From JACCQS01 sp050999295 (GTDB lineage Bacteria; Actinomycetota; Actinomycetes; Mycobacteriales; Geodermatophilaceae), in contig JBPCPI010000155.1 in the NCBI GenBank assembly GCA_050999295.1, positions 1-61,346 on the forward strand: a DNA stretch of 61,346 bases, written 5' to 3'. Positions 32,732 to 40,192 of the stretch are shown here, in pieces; the stretch's first letter is position 1, and each line of letters begins with the position of its first letter. Below the pieces are notes generated by a model. The model worked only from the letters and a program-made list of their open reading frames with translations. It did no database searches and had not been told where the DNA came from. Position numbers and translations under genes: made by a program.

Positions 32732-33682
32732 GTGCTGGTCGTCTGCGGGGAGGCAGTGCTCGACCTGATCAGCGACGGTTCTCCTACCGGCTATCGAGCT
32801 CGCCCCGGAGGCAGTCCGGTGAACGTGGCCGTGGGCGCTGCCCGACTAGGGCTACCGACCGCGCTCCTGGCTCGGTTCGGAGCCGGACAGTTCGGCCGGT
32901 TGCTCCGTTCACACGCCGCGGCGGCTGGCGTGAGCCTCGCGCTGAGTGTGAATGCTGACGAGCCGGCAATGCTGGCGGTAGTCGGCCTGGACGCGTCCGG
33001 AACGGCCAGCTACGACTTCTACATCGACGGAACGGCCGAGCGCGGGTGGCAGAGACACGAGTTGCCCGATCCCCTGCCCGACCAGGCACAAGCGCTGCAT
33101 GTCGGATCGATCTCCTCCTGGTTGGCCCCGGCGGGCGCCCTCGTCTCCGAACTGGTCGTGCGGGAGCACCACCGTGGTGCCGTACTGATCAGTTTCGACC
33201 CCAATCTGCGTCCTGTTCTGATCGAGGATCCGGGACATGCGCGAGCCTGCGTCGAGCGGGTGCTGGTGGTCGCGCAGCTGATCAAAGTCAGCGTCGAGGA
33301 CCTGCGCTGGCTCTATCCACAACAGGACCCGGGTGCCTCTGCGCAACGATGGGCGCACACGGGCCCGGCGCTGGTCGTGCTGACCGCCGGAGCCAACGGC
33401 GCCCGCGCCTACCGACCCGGAAGGCCGGCGTACCCGGTGTCCGCGCGGGACGTCTCCGTCGTCGACACCGTGGGCGCAGGTGATGCCTTCACGGCCGGAC
33501 TGCTGGCCGCACTTGCCGACCGAGGCCGGCTCCATCGTCATGGGCTCGACGATCTCGACGACGGCGAACTGGACGCCATACTGTCCAGCGCCGCACTGGT
33601 GGCGGCGCTGACCTGCGCCCGGGCCGGGGCCGATCCCCCGAGCCGTGCCGAACGCGACGCTGCACTCAGCATGGGTGTGTGA
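32732..33682 (+). CDS. PfkB-family carbohydrate kinase
   Basis: About 316 residues. RPGGSPVNVAVGAARLGLP is the N-terminal PfkB signature and VDTVGAGDAFTAGLLAAL the C-terminal one, with the catalytic Asp in GAGD. FDPNLRP and LTAGANGARAY flank the ATP site. The closest known type is fructokinase, but the sugar is not fixed. GTG 32732 has no ribosome-binding site; a -10-like TATGGT (32720-32725) ends seven bases before it, so the mRNA may be leaderless. It is divergent from pspA and is followed 31 bp later by the aminotransferase gene. Confidence 0.85.
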   Translation: MLVVCGEAVLDLISDGSPTGYRARPGGSPVNVAVGAARLGLPTALLARFGAGQFGRLLRSHAAAAGVSLALSVNADEPAMLAVVGLDASGTASYDFYIDGTAERGWQRHELPDPLPDQAQALHVGSISSWLAPAGALVSELVVREHHRGAVLISFDPNLRPVLIEDPGHARACVERVLVVAQLIKVSVEDLRWLYPQQDPGASAQRWAHTGPALVVLTAGANGARAYRPGRPAYPVSARDVSVVDTVGAGDAFTAGLLAALADRGRLHRHGLDDLDDGELDAILSSAALVAALTCARAGADPPSRAERDAALSMGV

Positions 33683-33713
33683 AGGCAGATTCCGGCACCC
33701 CTACCGTGGAGCG

Positions 33714-34895
33714 ATGGAGTTCCGTCGTATCCCGGGTCTGCCGCCGTACGTCTTCACGATCATCGACGGGCTCAAGGTCGCGGCCCGTCGGGACGGCAGG
33801 GATGTCATCGACCTGGGCTTCGGCAATCCGGACATCCCCTCCCCCGACATCGCCGTCAGCAAGCTGGCCGAGGCCGCCCGAAACTCCCGTAACCACCGGT
33901 ACTCCTCCTCGCGCGGCATCCCGAAACTGCGGCAGGCAGTTGCCGACCTTTACGGCCGTCAATTCGACGTCGCACTCGATCCGGACACCGAGGTGCTCAG
34001 CACGATCGGGGCGAAGGAGGGCTTCAGCCACCTGATGTGGGTGCTGCTGCAGCCCGGAGACTGCGCCCTGGTCCCCTCACCGTCCTACCCGATCCACCTC
34101 TGGGGCCCGTACTTCGCCGGCGCGGACACTAGGCAGGTCGCGATCGGCGCAGACGAGGACTACGTCGAGAACGTCATGGAGGCCTGGGAGTACGGCTGGC
34201 CCAAGCCGCGTGTCGTGGTGCTGTCCTTCCCGCACAACCCGACGACGTCCACAGTGGAGCTCTCCGACCTGCAGCGCCTCGTCGACTGGGCGCGTGAGCG
34301 GGACGTGGTGCTCGTCCACGACTTCGCCTATGCCGAGACGACGTTCGACGGTTGGACCGCTCCGTCGATCCTGCAGTGCGAGGGGGCGCGGGAATGCTCG
34401 GTGGAGTTGTACTCAATGACCAAGTCGTTCTCGATGGCCGGTTGGCGAGTCGCCTTTCTGGTCGGCAATCGCGAGGTCGTCGCTGCCCTGGCCAAGCTGA
34501 AGAGCTACCTGGACTACGGCACCTTCCAGCCGATCCAGATCGCCGCGACGGTGACCCTGAACGAGGCCGCCGACTATCCGCGGGAGGTCAACACGATCTA
34601 TGAGTCCCGGCGGGACGCATTGTGCGGTGGGCTATCTCGCGCCGGCTGGCCGATTGCCCGACCGAAGGGCACGATGTTCGCCTGGGCGCGCATCCCCGAG
34701 GCCTACCAAGACCTCGGTTCCATCGAGTTCGCCACCTTGGTGGTCAACGACTGCGATGTCGCGACCTCACCGGGCGTCGGGTTCGGCGCTCAGGGCGAGG
34801 GGTACGTACGGTTCGCGCTGATCGAGAACGAACAGCGAATCGCCCAGGCCTGCCGGCAGATCCAGCGCGGCCTGCCGAAACTGCGAACCGGCTGA
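33714..34895 (+). CDS. alaC: Alanine transaminase, AlaC type
   Basis: A 393-residue PLP enzyme of fold type I that interconverts pyruvate plus glutamate with alanine plus 2-oxoglutarate. It matches AlaC through HRYSSSRGIPKLR, VPSPSYPIHLWG, SFPHNPTTSTVEL and HDFAYAETTFDGW. The PLP Lys lies in YSMTKSFSMAGWR. VRFALIENEQRIAQA near the end carries the Arg that binds the substrate carboxylate. The start is ATG 33714. It probably shares a transcript with the PfkB gene. It could supply alanine or dispose of nitrogen; a link to the amine genes is not evident. Confidence 0.87.
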   Translation: MEFRRIPGLPPYVFTIIDGLKVAARRDGRDVIDLGFGNPDIPSPDIAVSKLAEAARNSRNHRYSSSRGIPKLRQAVADLYGRQFDVALDPDTEVLSTIGAKEGFSHLMWVLLQPGDCALVPSPSYPIHLWGPYFAGADTRQVAIGADEDYVENVMEAWEYGWPKPRVVVLSFPHNPTTSTVELSDLQRLVDWARERDVVLVHDFAYAETTFDGWTAPSILQCEGARECSVELYSMTKSFSMAGWRVAFLVGNREVVAALAKLKSYLDYGTFQPIQIAATVTLNEAADYPREVNTIYESRRDALCGGLSRAGWPIARPKGTMFAWARIPEAYQDLGSIEFATLVVNDCDVATSPGVGFGAQGEGYVRFALIENEQRIAQACRQIQRGLPKLRTG

Positions 34896-34914
34896 GTCGC
34901 GGCTCGTGGCTGAA

Positions 34915-34988
34915 AGTTGATCATCGGAATGTGCCCGGGTTTCGACTGTCCGGACACGAATCAAATGGCATTATTCCGATGATCAACT
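34915..34988. repeat. Perfect 16-bp inverted repeat between alaC and typA
   Basis: AGTTGATCATCGGAAT (34915-34930) and its exact complement (34973-34988) flank a 42-nt spacer in the 103-bp gap between convergent genes. The arms are less GC-rich than the surroundings. It can act as a terminator for both genes. The long spacer and AT-rich arms would also suit a small transposon remnant. Confidence 0.6.
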
Positions 34989-34998
34989 CGGAGCCGGG

Positions 34999-36891
34999 TC
35001 AGGATGCGGCGTTCGCGCGGCGCGCTGACCTGACCCGCTCGTGCGGATCGAGGTGGACCTTTCGCAGCCGCAGGTGCTTAGGGGTCACCTCGACGCACTC
35101 CTCGGGAGAGATGAACCCGAGTGCCTGCTCCAAGGACAGCAACCGGGGTGGCGACAGCTTGACGGTCTCGTCGCCGGCGGACTGCCGCATGTTGGTGAGC
35201 TTCTTCTCCTTGGCCACGTTGACATCCATGTCGCCGACTCGGCTGTTCTCCCCCACGATCATGCCCTGATAGACCTCTGTGCCCGGGCTCACCATCATGA
35301 CGGCCCGGTCCTGCAGGTTCAGCATCGCGAACGTCGTGGCCGGCCCGCTGCGGTCGCTGACCAGCGAGCCGGTGTGGCGCAGGTTGATCTCGCCGAACCA
35401 TGGCTCGAAGCCCTCGAAGACCTGGCTGAGCACTCCCGTCCCCCGGGTGTTGGTCAGGAACTCGTTCCGGAAACCGATCAGCCCGCGGGCGGGGACCAGG
35501 TAGTCCAGGCGCACCCAGCCCAGACCGTGATTGACCATGTTTGTCATCCGGCCCTTCCGGCCGGCCAGCAGCTGGGTGACCGCCCCCAGATGGGCCTCGG
35601 GTACGTCGATGGTCACCCGTTCGACAGGCTCGTGGCGCTTGCCGTCGATCTCCCGGGTGACGACCTGCGGCTTGCCGACCGTCAGTTCGAAACCCTCACG
35701 GCGCATCTGCTCGATCAGGATCGCCAACTGGAGTTCGCCGCGGGCCTGGACCTCCCAGGCGTCGGGGCGGTCGGTCGGCTCGACCCGGAGACTGACGTTG
35801 CCGACGAGTTCGGAGTCCAGCCGGTTCTTGACTTGACGAGCGGTGAGCTTGGTGCCGTCGCGCCCGGCCAACGGAGGGGTGTTGATCCCGATTGTCATGG
35901 ACAGGGCGGGCTCGTCCACCGTGATCAGCGGGAGCGGCCGCGGGTCCTCAGGATCGGCCAGCGTCTCGCCGATCGTGATCTCGGCGATGCCTGCCACGGC
36001 CACGATGTCACCCTGGCGGGCCTGCTCGACCGGGATCCGGTTGAGGTGCTGGGTGAGGCAGAGTTCGGAGATCTTGACCCGCTCGATGCTGCCGTCCACG
36101 CGGCACCAAGCGGCGGTCTGACCCTTGGTGATCGTGCCCTCTACGATGCGGCACAGCGCCAGCCGGCCGACATAGGGGTTGGCGTCGAGATTGGTCACCC
36201 AGGCCTGCAAGGGAGCGCCCTCGGTGTAGGTCGGCGGTGCAATGGTGTCGAGCACGCTCTGGCACAGCGCGGACAAGTCCGCGCCCGGTTCGTCCATGTC
36301 CAACGTGGCGGTGCCCGCACGGCCCGAGCAGTAGACGATTGGAAACTCCAACTGGTCGTCGGTCGCGTCGAGGTCCATGAACAGCTCGTACACGTCATCC
36401 ACGATGGCGGTCACCCGAGCGTCCGGACGATCGATCTTGTTAACGGCGAGGATGACGGGGAGGTCGCGCTCCAGCGCCTTGCGGAGTACGAACCGGGTCT
36501 GCGGCAGCGGGCCCTCGGCCGCGTCGACGAGAAGCACGATCCCGTCGACCATCGTCAGCGCACGTTCGACCTCGCCACCGAAGTCGGCGTGCCCAGGGGT
36601 GTCGACGATGTTCAGCGTGGTGCCGCGCCAGACCAAGGAGGTGTTCTTGGCCAGGATCGTGATGCCCTTCTCCCGCTCAAGATCGCCGGAGTCCATGACT
36701 CGGTCGGTGAGTTCCTCGTTGGCCCGGAACGCACCGGATTGGCGCAGCAGGGCGTCGATGAGGGTCGTCTTGCCGTGGTCGACGTGGGCAACGATGGCGA
36801 GGTTGCGCAGGTCGGATCGCACGGCCGCGTGCCGAGCATCAGCGGACGTGTGGGAGTGGTCCGTGGCCAGCACGGAAGAGGCGGTGTTCAT
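34999..36891 (-). CDS. typA: TypA/BipA ribosome-associated GTPase
   Basis: A 630-residue translational GTPase of the EF-G type. The G domain shows AHVDHGKTTLID (G1), EREKGITI, DTPGHADFGGEVERAL (G3) and NKIDRPDAR (G4). The BipA-specific C-terminal domain is present (RGLIGFRNEFLTNTRGTG and VAKEKKLTNMRQSAGDE). ATG 36891 is preferred to ATG 36906 because GGGGAG lies seven bases before it. TypA acts in ribosome assembly and stress adaptation. Length is usual (about 610-635). Confidence 0.95.
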   Translation of the reverse strand: MNTASSVLATDHSHTSADARHAAVRSDLRNLAIVAHVDHGKTTLIDALLRQSGAFRANEELTDRVMDSGDLEREKGITILAKNTSLVWRGTTLNIVDTPGHADFGGEVERALTMVDGIVLLVDAAEGPLPQTRFVLRKALERDLPVILAVNKIDRPDARVTAIVDDVYELFMDLDATDDQLEFPIVYCSGRAGTATLDMDEPGADLSALCQSVLDTIAPPTYTEGAPLQAWVTNLDANPYVGRLALCRIVEGTITKGQTAAWCRVDGSIERVKISELCLTQHLNRIPVEQARQGDIVAVAGIAEITIGETLADPEDPRPLPLITVDEPALSMTIGINTPPLAGRDGTKLTARQVKNRLDSELVGNVSLRVEPTDRPDAWEVQARGELQLAILIEQMRREGFELTVGKPQVVTREIDGKRHEPVERVTIDVPEAHLGAVTQLLAGRKGRMTNMVNHGLGWVRLDYLVPARGLIGFRNEFLTNTRGTGVLSQVFEGFEPWFGEINLRHTGSLVSDRSGPATTFAMLNLQDRAVMMVSPGTEVYQGMIVGENSRVGDMDVNVAKEKKLTNMRQSAGDETVKLSPPRLLSLEQALGFISPEECVEVTPKHLRLRKVHLDPHERVRSARRANAAS

Positions 36892-36972
36892 GGGATTACT
36901 CCCCATGATAGTTGGCGATGCGGCCGAACGTGGCAGACGGGGCCGCTGACCGGGCCTAGGGACCGCAGCGGA

Positions 36973-37287
36973 TCAGGCAGCGATGAGGGAGTCGACTGCC
37001 TTGAGAACGGGGCCGTCGGGAAGCAACGCAGCGGAAAGGAGATCGGTTGCCCCCGCCGGCGAGCGAAGGTCAGCACTGGTCTCGGAGAGTAGATCGGCGA
37101 GTTCGAGATCGAGCGCGTCGCAGATCGAGGACAGCAACTCCGAGGAAGCTTCCTTCTGACCACGTTCGATCTCGGAGAGGTATCCGAGGCTGACCCGGGC
37201 ACTGCCGGAGACATCGCGCAAGGTGCGTCGCTGTCCCTCACGGTGCGAGCGCAACCGACGTCCTAGGGCTGTCCTCATCAACGTCAC
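36973..37287 (-). CDS. clgR: ClgR-like XRE regulator of protease and stress genes
   Basis: About 104 residues. The helix-turn-helix LRDVSGSARVSLGYLSEIERGQKEASSELL is close to mycobacterial ClgR, and the tail ends in hydrophobic residues (SLIAA) that can act as a Clp degradation tag. GTG 37287 has GGAAGGG nine bases upstream; ATG 37278 is an alternative. ClgR activates clp genes and, in mycobacteria, pspA. The order cinA-clgR after pgsA agrees with actinobacterial synteny. Two 41-bp direct repeats lie just upstream and may bear autoregulatory sites. Confidence 0.82.
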   Translation of the reverse strand: MTLMRTALGRRLRSHREGQRRTLRDVSGSARVSLGYLSEIERGQKEASSELLSSICDALDLELADLLSETSADLRSPAGATDLLSAALLPDGPVLKAVDSLIAA

Positions 37288-37306
37288 CGCTCGCCACCCT
37301 TCCTGT

Positions 37307-37393
37307 CTTACCCCAGCCAATCTGCGGACCGGGCTCCGCCTGGCCGCTCACCCTTACCCCAGCCAATCTGCGGACCGGGCTCCGCCTGGCCGC
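37307..37393. repeat. Two 41-bp direct repeats upstream of clgR
   Basis: Copies at 37307-37347 and 37353-37393 are identical by eye, with a 46-bp period. Each contains the dyad GCGGA-n6-TCCGC. They lie 20-106 bp before the clgR start, in the promoter region, so they may be tandem binding sites for ClgR or another regulator. A recent duplication without function cannot be excluded. Confidence 0.75.
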
Positions 37394-37463
37394 CCGCAAA
37401 GAGAGTGCGCTCGACCCTACCTCGTTGCGAAGCGAGGCATGCGCCGACGACACATGCGTTTGC

Positions 37464-37982
37464 TCAGGGCGTAACGCCGGAGGGTGACCCCGATATTCCG
37501 GCCCCGGCCAGCAGGACGGCTCTGAGCTGGCCCAGGGCCGCCTGGACCGCGGCTGCTCGGATCTGGGTGCGGGACCCGGCCAGATCTACCCGCGAGACCT
37601 CGCCGACGCCGTTGCCCGCCACCGCCACGAAGACCGTCCCCGGGTGGTGCTCGCCCACCGAGTCAGGACCCGCGACCCCCGTGATCGCGACACCGAGATC
37701 GGCTGCCAGCCGTTGACGGACTCCACGGGCCAGGGCCGAGGCAACGTCGGCGTTCACCGGACCCTGCGCATCCAACAGCGGCCTGGGTACGTCGGCCAGT
37801 ACGGCTTTGAGATCGGTGGCGTAGACGACCAACCCGCCGCGGAAAGTCCGGCTCGCACCCGCAGGCTCGGTCAGGGCCGCACTGAGCAGCCCTCCAGTCA
37901 GTGACTCGGCCACGGCCACCGTCAATCTTCGCTCGAGCAACAACCGGTGAATGGATTCAGGATCGTCGCGGTCCCCGGTCAC
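37464..37982 (-). CDS. cinA: CinA C-terminal-type nicotinamide-nucleotide amidohydrolase
   Basis: A 172-residue protein equal to the stand-alone C-terminal domain of CinA (PncC), which deamidates NMN in pyridine nucleotide recycling. TVAVAESLTGGLLSAALTEPAGAS holds the catalytic Ser region, and LGVAITGVAGPD and HHPGTVFVAVAG the conserved core. The GTG 37982 start overlaps the pgsA stop (GTGA). The N-terminal MoCF-like domain is absent, as in many bacteria. Confidence 0.9.
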   Translation of the reverse strand: MTGDRDDPESIHRLLLERRLTVAVAESLTGGLLSAALTEPAGASRTFRGGLVVYATDLKAVLADVPRPLLDAQGPVNADVASALARGVRQRLAADLGVAITGVAGPDSVGEHHPGTVFVAVAGNGVGEVSRVDLAGSRTQIRAAAVQAALGQLRAVLLAGAGISGSPSGVTP

Positions 37983-38626
37983 GTGGGCTCGTGCGAGCGT
38001 TGCGCCCGGGCCTGCGCCGCGCGCTGCATGGCGCGCGCGCTGGTCCGCCGCAGCCGCAGCGCCCGTACGACGTAGTCGATCCCGGTCACCACGGTGAGGA
38101 CCACTGCCGCAGCCATGACCCACCAGCGCACAGTTCCGAAGACGCCAGACAACGGGAGGATGTAGAGCCCGATCGCCGCCGCCTGCACGACGGTCTTGAT
38201 CTTGCCGCCACGGCTCGCCGCGATCACACCGTGCCTGATCACCCAAAACCGGAGCACGGTGACGGCAACCTCGCGGAACAGAACTACAACAGTCACCCAC
38301 CAGGGCAACAGATCGAGGAGGGACAAGGCGACCAGGGCAGTACCGATCAGCGCTTTATCGGCGATGGGATCGGCGACCTTGCCGAACTCGGTGATCAGAT
38401 TGCGCTGCCTCGCAATCGCCCCGTCGAAGCGGTCGGTGATGACAGCGGCGGCAAAGACCAGCGCCGCGATCAGCCGCATCGTCTGATCCTGGCCATCGGC
38501 GGTCAGCAGCAGCACGACGAACACCGGGACCAGGGCCAGGCGCAGAACCGTCAGGCCGTTGGCGAGATTGAGGATCCGTACCGGATCGGCGGCCGCAGCA
38601 GCCGGGTCCGGGACGACGCTGCTCAC
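37979..38626 (-). CDS. pgsA: CDP-diacylglycerol-glycerol-3-phosphate 3-phosphatidyltransferase
   Basis: A 215-residue membrane enzyme of the CDP-alcohol phosphatidyltransferase family. The signature DG-x2-AR-x8-G-x3-D-x3-D is complete in FDGAIARQRNLITEFGKVAD followed by PIAD. Six hydrophobic helices follow. GTG 38626 shares one base with the rimO stop (TAGTG). It makes phosphatidylglycerophosphate, the precursor of phosphatidylglycerol and cardiolipin. The position between rimO and cinA is standard in actinobacteria. The tail is basic. Confidence 0.92.
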   Translation of the reverse strand: MSSVVPDPAAAAADPVRILNLANGLTVLRLALVPVFVVLLLTADGQDQTMRLIAALVFAAAVITDRFDGAIARQRNLITEFGKVADPIADKALIGTALVALSLLDLLPWWVTVVVLFREVAVTVLRFWVIRHGVIAASRGGKIKTVVQAAAIGLYILPLSGVFGTVRWWVMAAAVVLTVVTGIDYVVRALRLRRTSARAMQRAAQARAQRSHEPT

Positions 38627-40080
38627 TAGTGAGTCCCAGGCACAGCGCCGAAATCCATCGGCTCGGCAGCGAGGTCGACCCCGGCGCTCCCGACGACCGT
38701 GGCCATGATCAGATCCCCGGCGGCATAACCCGCTGTGCTGTCCGGCGCGGCGAGCAGGGTCTGACCGTCGACGTCGGGGGCCTGGTGGGCAGCCGTACCC
38801 CAAGCCGAGCGCTCGTCCATGTTCTCGGCGTCGTCGGGGTCTTCGTAGCCAACCGCGTGGACCAGGACCTCGACCCGCGTTCCGATCCGGTCCTCCGCGC
38901 ACTGCGCGGTCAACTCGTCGACTCGGGTGGACAGCCGGCGAAGCCGGTGCTCGATGACGTCCTCGGGCACCTTGTCGTCGAAGGTCTCTGCCTCGGTCCC
39001 ATCCTCGTCGGAGTACCCAAAGACGCCGACGGCATCCATCCTTGCCTCGTCGAGGAATCGCTCGAGATCCGCGAAGTCGGCCTCGGTCTCACCTGGGAAA
39101 CCGACGATGATGTTGGTCCGCACGCCGGCCTCCGGGTTTCTCGTCCGGATCGAGCTGAGCAACTCCAGGAAGCGCTCCGCGGATCCGAAGCGCCGCATCC
39201 GGCGCAGCACACTGGGGACGCAGTGCTGGAATGACAGGTCAAAATAGGGGGCCACCGACGGCGTGCCGGCAAGGACCTCGATCAGTCCCGGGCGAACCTC
39301 GGCCGGCTGCAGGTAGTTGACCCGGATCCGCTCGATCCCGTCCACGCCAGCCAGGTCGGGCAGCAGCTTCTCCAGCGCCTGCAGGTCACCGAAGTCCTTG
39401 CCGTACGAGGTGGAGTTCTCGCTGACCAAGATGATCTCGCGGACACCGGTCCCGGCCAGCCAACTCGCCTCGGCGAGGATCTCGGCCGGCGTGCGGGAGA
39501 CGAACCGGCCGCGAAAGCTCGGAATCGCGCAGAAGCTGCACCTCCGGTCACACCCGCTGGCAAGCTTGATCGAGGCAGCCGGTCCGCTGGTCAGGCGCCG
39601 GCGGCGCAGCCAGTCGTGGCCGGGCGGGGGTACGTCCGGGGTCCGGTCGACCGGTGCGATCGGCAGGATGTGGCGACGGTCGGCGGGCGTGTGCGCGGTC
39701 AACTCACGTCCGTGCAGTACGTCGTCGACCCGGTCCCCGATGTCGGAGTAGTCGTCGAAGGAAAGGACGGTCGCCTCGGGCAACTCGGCGGCGAGTTCCG
39801 AGCCGTACCGCTGGGCCAGGCAACCCACGGCTATGACCCTGGCCCGGCCGTCGCTGGCCGCGAGCAGGGTCTCCACGGACTCCCGTTTCGCCGCATCGAC
39901 GAATCCGCAGGTGTTGACCAGGATCGCGTCGGCGTGCGCGGCGTCCTTGGAGATCTCGTAGCCGTCAGCTTCCAGACGTCCGGCGAGCTGCTCGGAATCC
40001 ACCTCGTTGCGGGCACATCCCAGGGTAAGCAGAGCCACTTCCCGGCCACGGCCCGTTGTCGGCGCGGGGTGGGGGGTCAC
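38626..40080 (-). CDS. rimO: Ribosomal protein S12 methylthiotransferase
   Basis: A 484-residue radical-SAM methylthiotransferase that modifies an Asp of ribosomal protein S12. The N-terminal MTTase domain has LLTLGCARNEVDSEQLAG, NTCGFVDAAKRES and VGCLAQRYG with the three cluster Cys residues. The radical SAM motif is SGCDRRCSFCAIPSFRGRF. A TRAM domain closes the C-terminus, with MDERSAWGTAAHQAPDVDG typical of RimO rather than MiaB. Length is slightly above the usual 440-450. Confidence 0.93.
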   Translation of the reverse strand: MTPHPAPTTGRGREVALLTLGCARNEVDSEQLAGRLEADGYEISKDAAHADAILVNTCGFVDAAKRESVETLLAASDGRARVIAVGCLAQRYGSELAAELPEATVLSFDDYSDIGDRVDDVLHGRELTAHTPADRRHILPIAPVDRTPDVPPPGHDWLRRRRLTSGPAASIKLASGCDRRCSFCAIPSFRGRFVSRTPAEILAEASWLAGTGVREIILVSENSTSYGKDFGDLQALEKLLPDLAGVDGIERIRVNYLQPAEVRPGLIEVLAGTPSVAPYFDLSFQHCVPSVLRRMRRFGSAERFLELLSSIRTRNPEAGVRTNIIVGFPGETEADFADLERFLDEARMDAVGVFGYSDEDGTEAETFDDKVPEDVIEHRLRRLSTRVDELTAQCAEDRIGTRVEVLVHAVGYEDPDDAENMDERSAWGTAAHQAPDVDGQTLLAAPDSTAGYAAGDLIMATVVGSAGVDLAAEPMDFGAVPGTH

Positions 40081-40192
40081 GACGTGAGACTACAAGCGCA
40101 CGGCGCCCCCTTTGCCGGCGTTGTACGTGCTTTGCCGGTGCTGCAGAAATCCTCCAGGCGGGAGAACGAGCCGCAGAGGTGCAGGGGACGGC

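Noticed and set aside
35041..37092. A long open frame antisense to typA (683 codons), and similar ones opposite tdm (5991-7778) and pnp (58369-59898)
   Set aside because: They are mirror frames of well-identified genes in high-GC DNA. They show no recognisable motifs and no ribosome-binding sites.
37307..37393. The direct repeats before clgR as a CRISPR remnant
   Set aside because: Only two copies with a 5-bp gap, no spacers and no cas genes nearby.
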